Under the pieces are notes generated by a model, which ran no database searches, was not told the origin of the DNA, and was given only the letters and a program-made list of their open reading frames with translations. Positions 12,418-13,449 of a stretch of DNA of 13,449 nt are shown here, one piece after another (positions within the stretch are counted from its first letter, which is position 1; every line of letters begins with the position of its first letter). The position numbers and the translations under genes are program-made. The stretch comes from JBBDXI01 sp040902425. Lineage in GTDB: Bacteria; Planctomycetota; Phycisphaerae; Phycisphaerales; UBA1924. The stretch lies in contig JBBDXI010000102.1 of assembly GCA_040902425.1 (NCBI GenBank), positions 1-13,449 on the forward strand, read 5' to 3'.

Positions 12418-12508
12418 GGGTGCCACTGCTCGCGGCGGCCTCGCCGCGCTGCAGTGCGAGGGGCAAGGGCACGCACTGCTGCGCCGAAGACGGCGAGCAG
12501 TGGCACCC
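12418..12508. repeat. nested palindromic element, related to the REP-like copies
   Basis: Perfect 16-bp outer arms GGGTGCCACTGCTCGC (12418-12433) and GCGAGCAGTGGCACCC (12493-12508). An inner 8-bp pair GCAGTGCG (12451-12458) / CGCACTGC (12472-12479) forms a second stem. The segment GCCGAAGACGGC followed by GTGGCACCC is shared with the REP-like copy at 7447-7482. No open reading frame uses it. Confidence 0.85.
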
Positions 12509-12538
12509 CCCGTGGCCCCACGACGGGCCTTGGCGCCC

Positions 12539-13449
12539 TCAGTGCCCCACGGCCGGCGGCGCGGGCGCGAGCGCCCCGGGCGGCAGCTCGCCGAAGTTCG
12601 GCTCCTGCCGCTCGCTCTGGGAGTCCAGCACCCACGCCCGGCGGCCGGGGTAGTGGGCCAACACCCGCCGCGCCTCCTCGGGGTCCAGCAGGCGCGCCCA
12701 CACCACCGGCGCGGCATCCACATCCGCCCCGTTGTAGACCAGCTCCACGTGGCAGGTGTGCCCCGCGCCGTAGCGGACGAAGACGATGTGCCGGCCCCCC
12801 TCGCGCTCCAGCGTGGTCCTCACCTCGTCGCGGACCTTCGCCCAGTGCTCCATCATGCGCTCCGGGGCGCGGGCCTCGCCCGCCCACGCCAGCGCCGCGG
12901 CGCCCAGCGTCGCGCCCACGAGCGCCAGCGCGAGCGCCCGCCACAGCCGGCGCGGCCGCAAGGGCGCCGCCCCGATCCGGCGCAGCGCCCCGGTGGCGAG
13001 GATCACCGCCAGCCCCGCCCCGGGCGAGAGGTAGTGGGTCTGGAAGAACGTGCTGAGCATCGAGCCCGCGAGGAACAGCGCGAACGCCCCGAGGGCGAAG
13101 AGCATCCAGCGCTGCCGCGCGGTCCACGGCAGGAGCAGCAGCATCGCCGGGGCCAGCACCGGGCCCACCATGAACACCAGCGTCCGGTAGACCTCCCGCA
13201 CCCTCGGCCCCGGGCGCGAGTGGTGCCGCCCCGCGGCCAGCTCCCACTGCGCGTACTCGCGCATCATGCGGTTGAGGCCCGGCGGCTCCTCGCGGACGGC
13301 CTGCCACTGGAAGATGGGGAGGACCTGGTACTGCTCGCGGTACTCCAAGTAGGGCACGCGGAAGGGGTCGCCCGCGACCCCCAGGGTGTAAAGGGCCACC
13401 CCCCCCGCGGCGCGGGCGCGCACCGCCGCCGCCGGCCCCGCGCCCCGCC
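12539..13449 (-). CDS. C-terminal part of a polytopic membrane protein, glycosyltransferase-39-like (incomplete)
   Basis: The frame is open through the right edge, so the true start lies outside the window; a GTG at 13423 inside it is not a convincing start. At least 294 residues are visible (numbered from that GTG). After a loop containing GDPFRVPYLEYREQY and LPIFQW come about four membrane helices (roughly 77-100, 105-127, 130-150 and 163-182), then a soluble tail with HIVFVRYGAGH, LVYNGADVD, VVWARLLD and RRAWVLD. This combination recalls the C-terminal half of membrane proteins annotated as family 39 glycosyltransferases or as hypothetical in planctomycetes and acidobacteria. Such proteins transfer a sugar from a lipid carrier at the membrane; that activity is inferred, since the catalytic N-terminal region is not in the window. 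The soluble tail lacks further helices. Confidence 0.8.
   Translation of the reverse strand, partial: RGAGPAAAVRARAAGGVALYTLGVAGDPFRVPYLEYREQYQVLPIFQWQAVREEPPGLNRMMREYAQWELAAGRHHSRPGPRVREVYRTLVFMVGPVLAPAMLLLLPWTARQRWMLFALGAFALFLAGSMLSTFFQTHYLSPGAGLAVILATGALRRIGAAPLRPRRLWRALALALVGATLGAAALAWAGEARAPERMMEHWAKVRDEVRTTLEREGGRHIVFVRYGAGHTCHVELVYNGADVDAAPVVWARLLDPEEARRVLAHYPGRRAWVLDSQSERQEPNFGELPPGALAPAPPAVGH

Larger units (their letters stand above)
12211..12538. other. 328-base intergenic region
   Basis: No protein-coding gene is supported here. It holds the Shine-Dalgarno and leader of the large dockerin gene, a weak promoter candidate at 12291-12318, and the nested hairpin element at 12418-12508. 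No T-rich terminator tail was seen for the membrane-protein gene ending at 12539. Confidence 0.6.

Noticed and set aside
12211..12723. Upstream extension of the large dockerin gene
   Set aside because: It overlaps the hairpin element and the end of the membrane-protein gene and would bury the signal peptide.
11920..13056. Plus-strand frame of about 380 codons
   Set aside because: It crosses the hairpin element and lies antisense to two supported genes; it is low-complexity Arg/Pro/Ala with no motif.

Overview
The window is very GC-rich and most likely comes from a planctomycete of the Phycisphaerae/Phycisphaerales type. The evidence is three secreted proteins that end in the paired Cys/Asn/Asp C-terminal module known as a GC-type dockerin, Cys-rich repeats of the form G-A-C-C-x-x-D-G-x-C, and a small membrane protein with a zinc ribbon of the CPxC/YDL/CPEC style common in planctomycetes. 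No rRNA, tRNA, CRISPR array or transposase gene was seen.

Layout: a large secreted modular protein with a GC-dockerin lies on + at 86-2563 and ends in a strong terminator. A minus-strand aldo/keto reductase (2653-3738) follows. Divergent from it are a small two-helix zinc-ribbon protein (3783-4268) and a thioredoxin-reductase-like flavoprotein (4331-5254), both on +. The minus strand then carries, in gene order from the right: the C-terminal part of a polytopic membrane protein resembling family 39 glycosyltransferases (12539 to the right edge, incomplete), a twin-propeller secreted GC-dockerin protein (9502-12210), a shorter secreted GC-dockerin protein (8406-9269), and mutS (5376-8258). The two minus-strand dockerin genes each have a signal peptide, a clear Shine-Dalgarno and their own terminator. 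Their last ~195 bases are almost identical, so this end has been copied.

The most unusual feature is a set of short palindromic or tandem repeats. Three appear to sit in frame inside mutS: a REP-like hairpin near the connector/core boundary, an inverted array of octamers immediately before the Walker A loop, and an imperfect hairpin between the Walker B region and the conserved FATHYHEL segment. Relatives of the first two lie nearby, one ahead of the flavoprotein gene, one overlapping its stop codon and one in the 12.2-12.5 kb gap. Because the octamer unit is not a multiple of three, copy-number change in mutS would shift the frame just before the ATPase site. This raises the untested possibility of a reversible mutator switch.

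Functionally the region mixes housekeeping genes (mismatch repair, two oxidoreductases) with envelope or extracellular proteins (three dockerin proteins and one membrane glycosyltransferase-like protein). There is no sign of one operon. Starts were chosen from Shine-Dalgarno spacing, signal peptides and family N-termini; several open frames extend upstream of the real starts only because GC-rich DNA has few stop codons.
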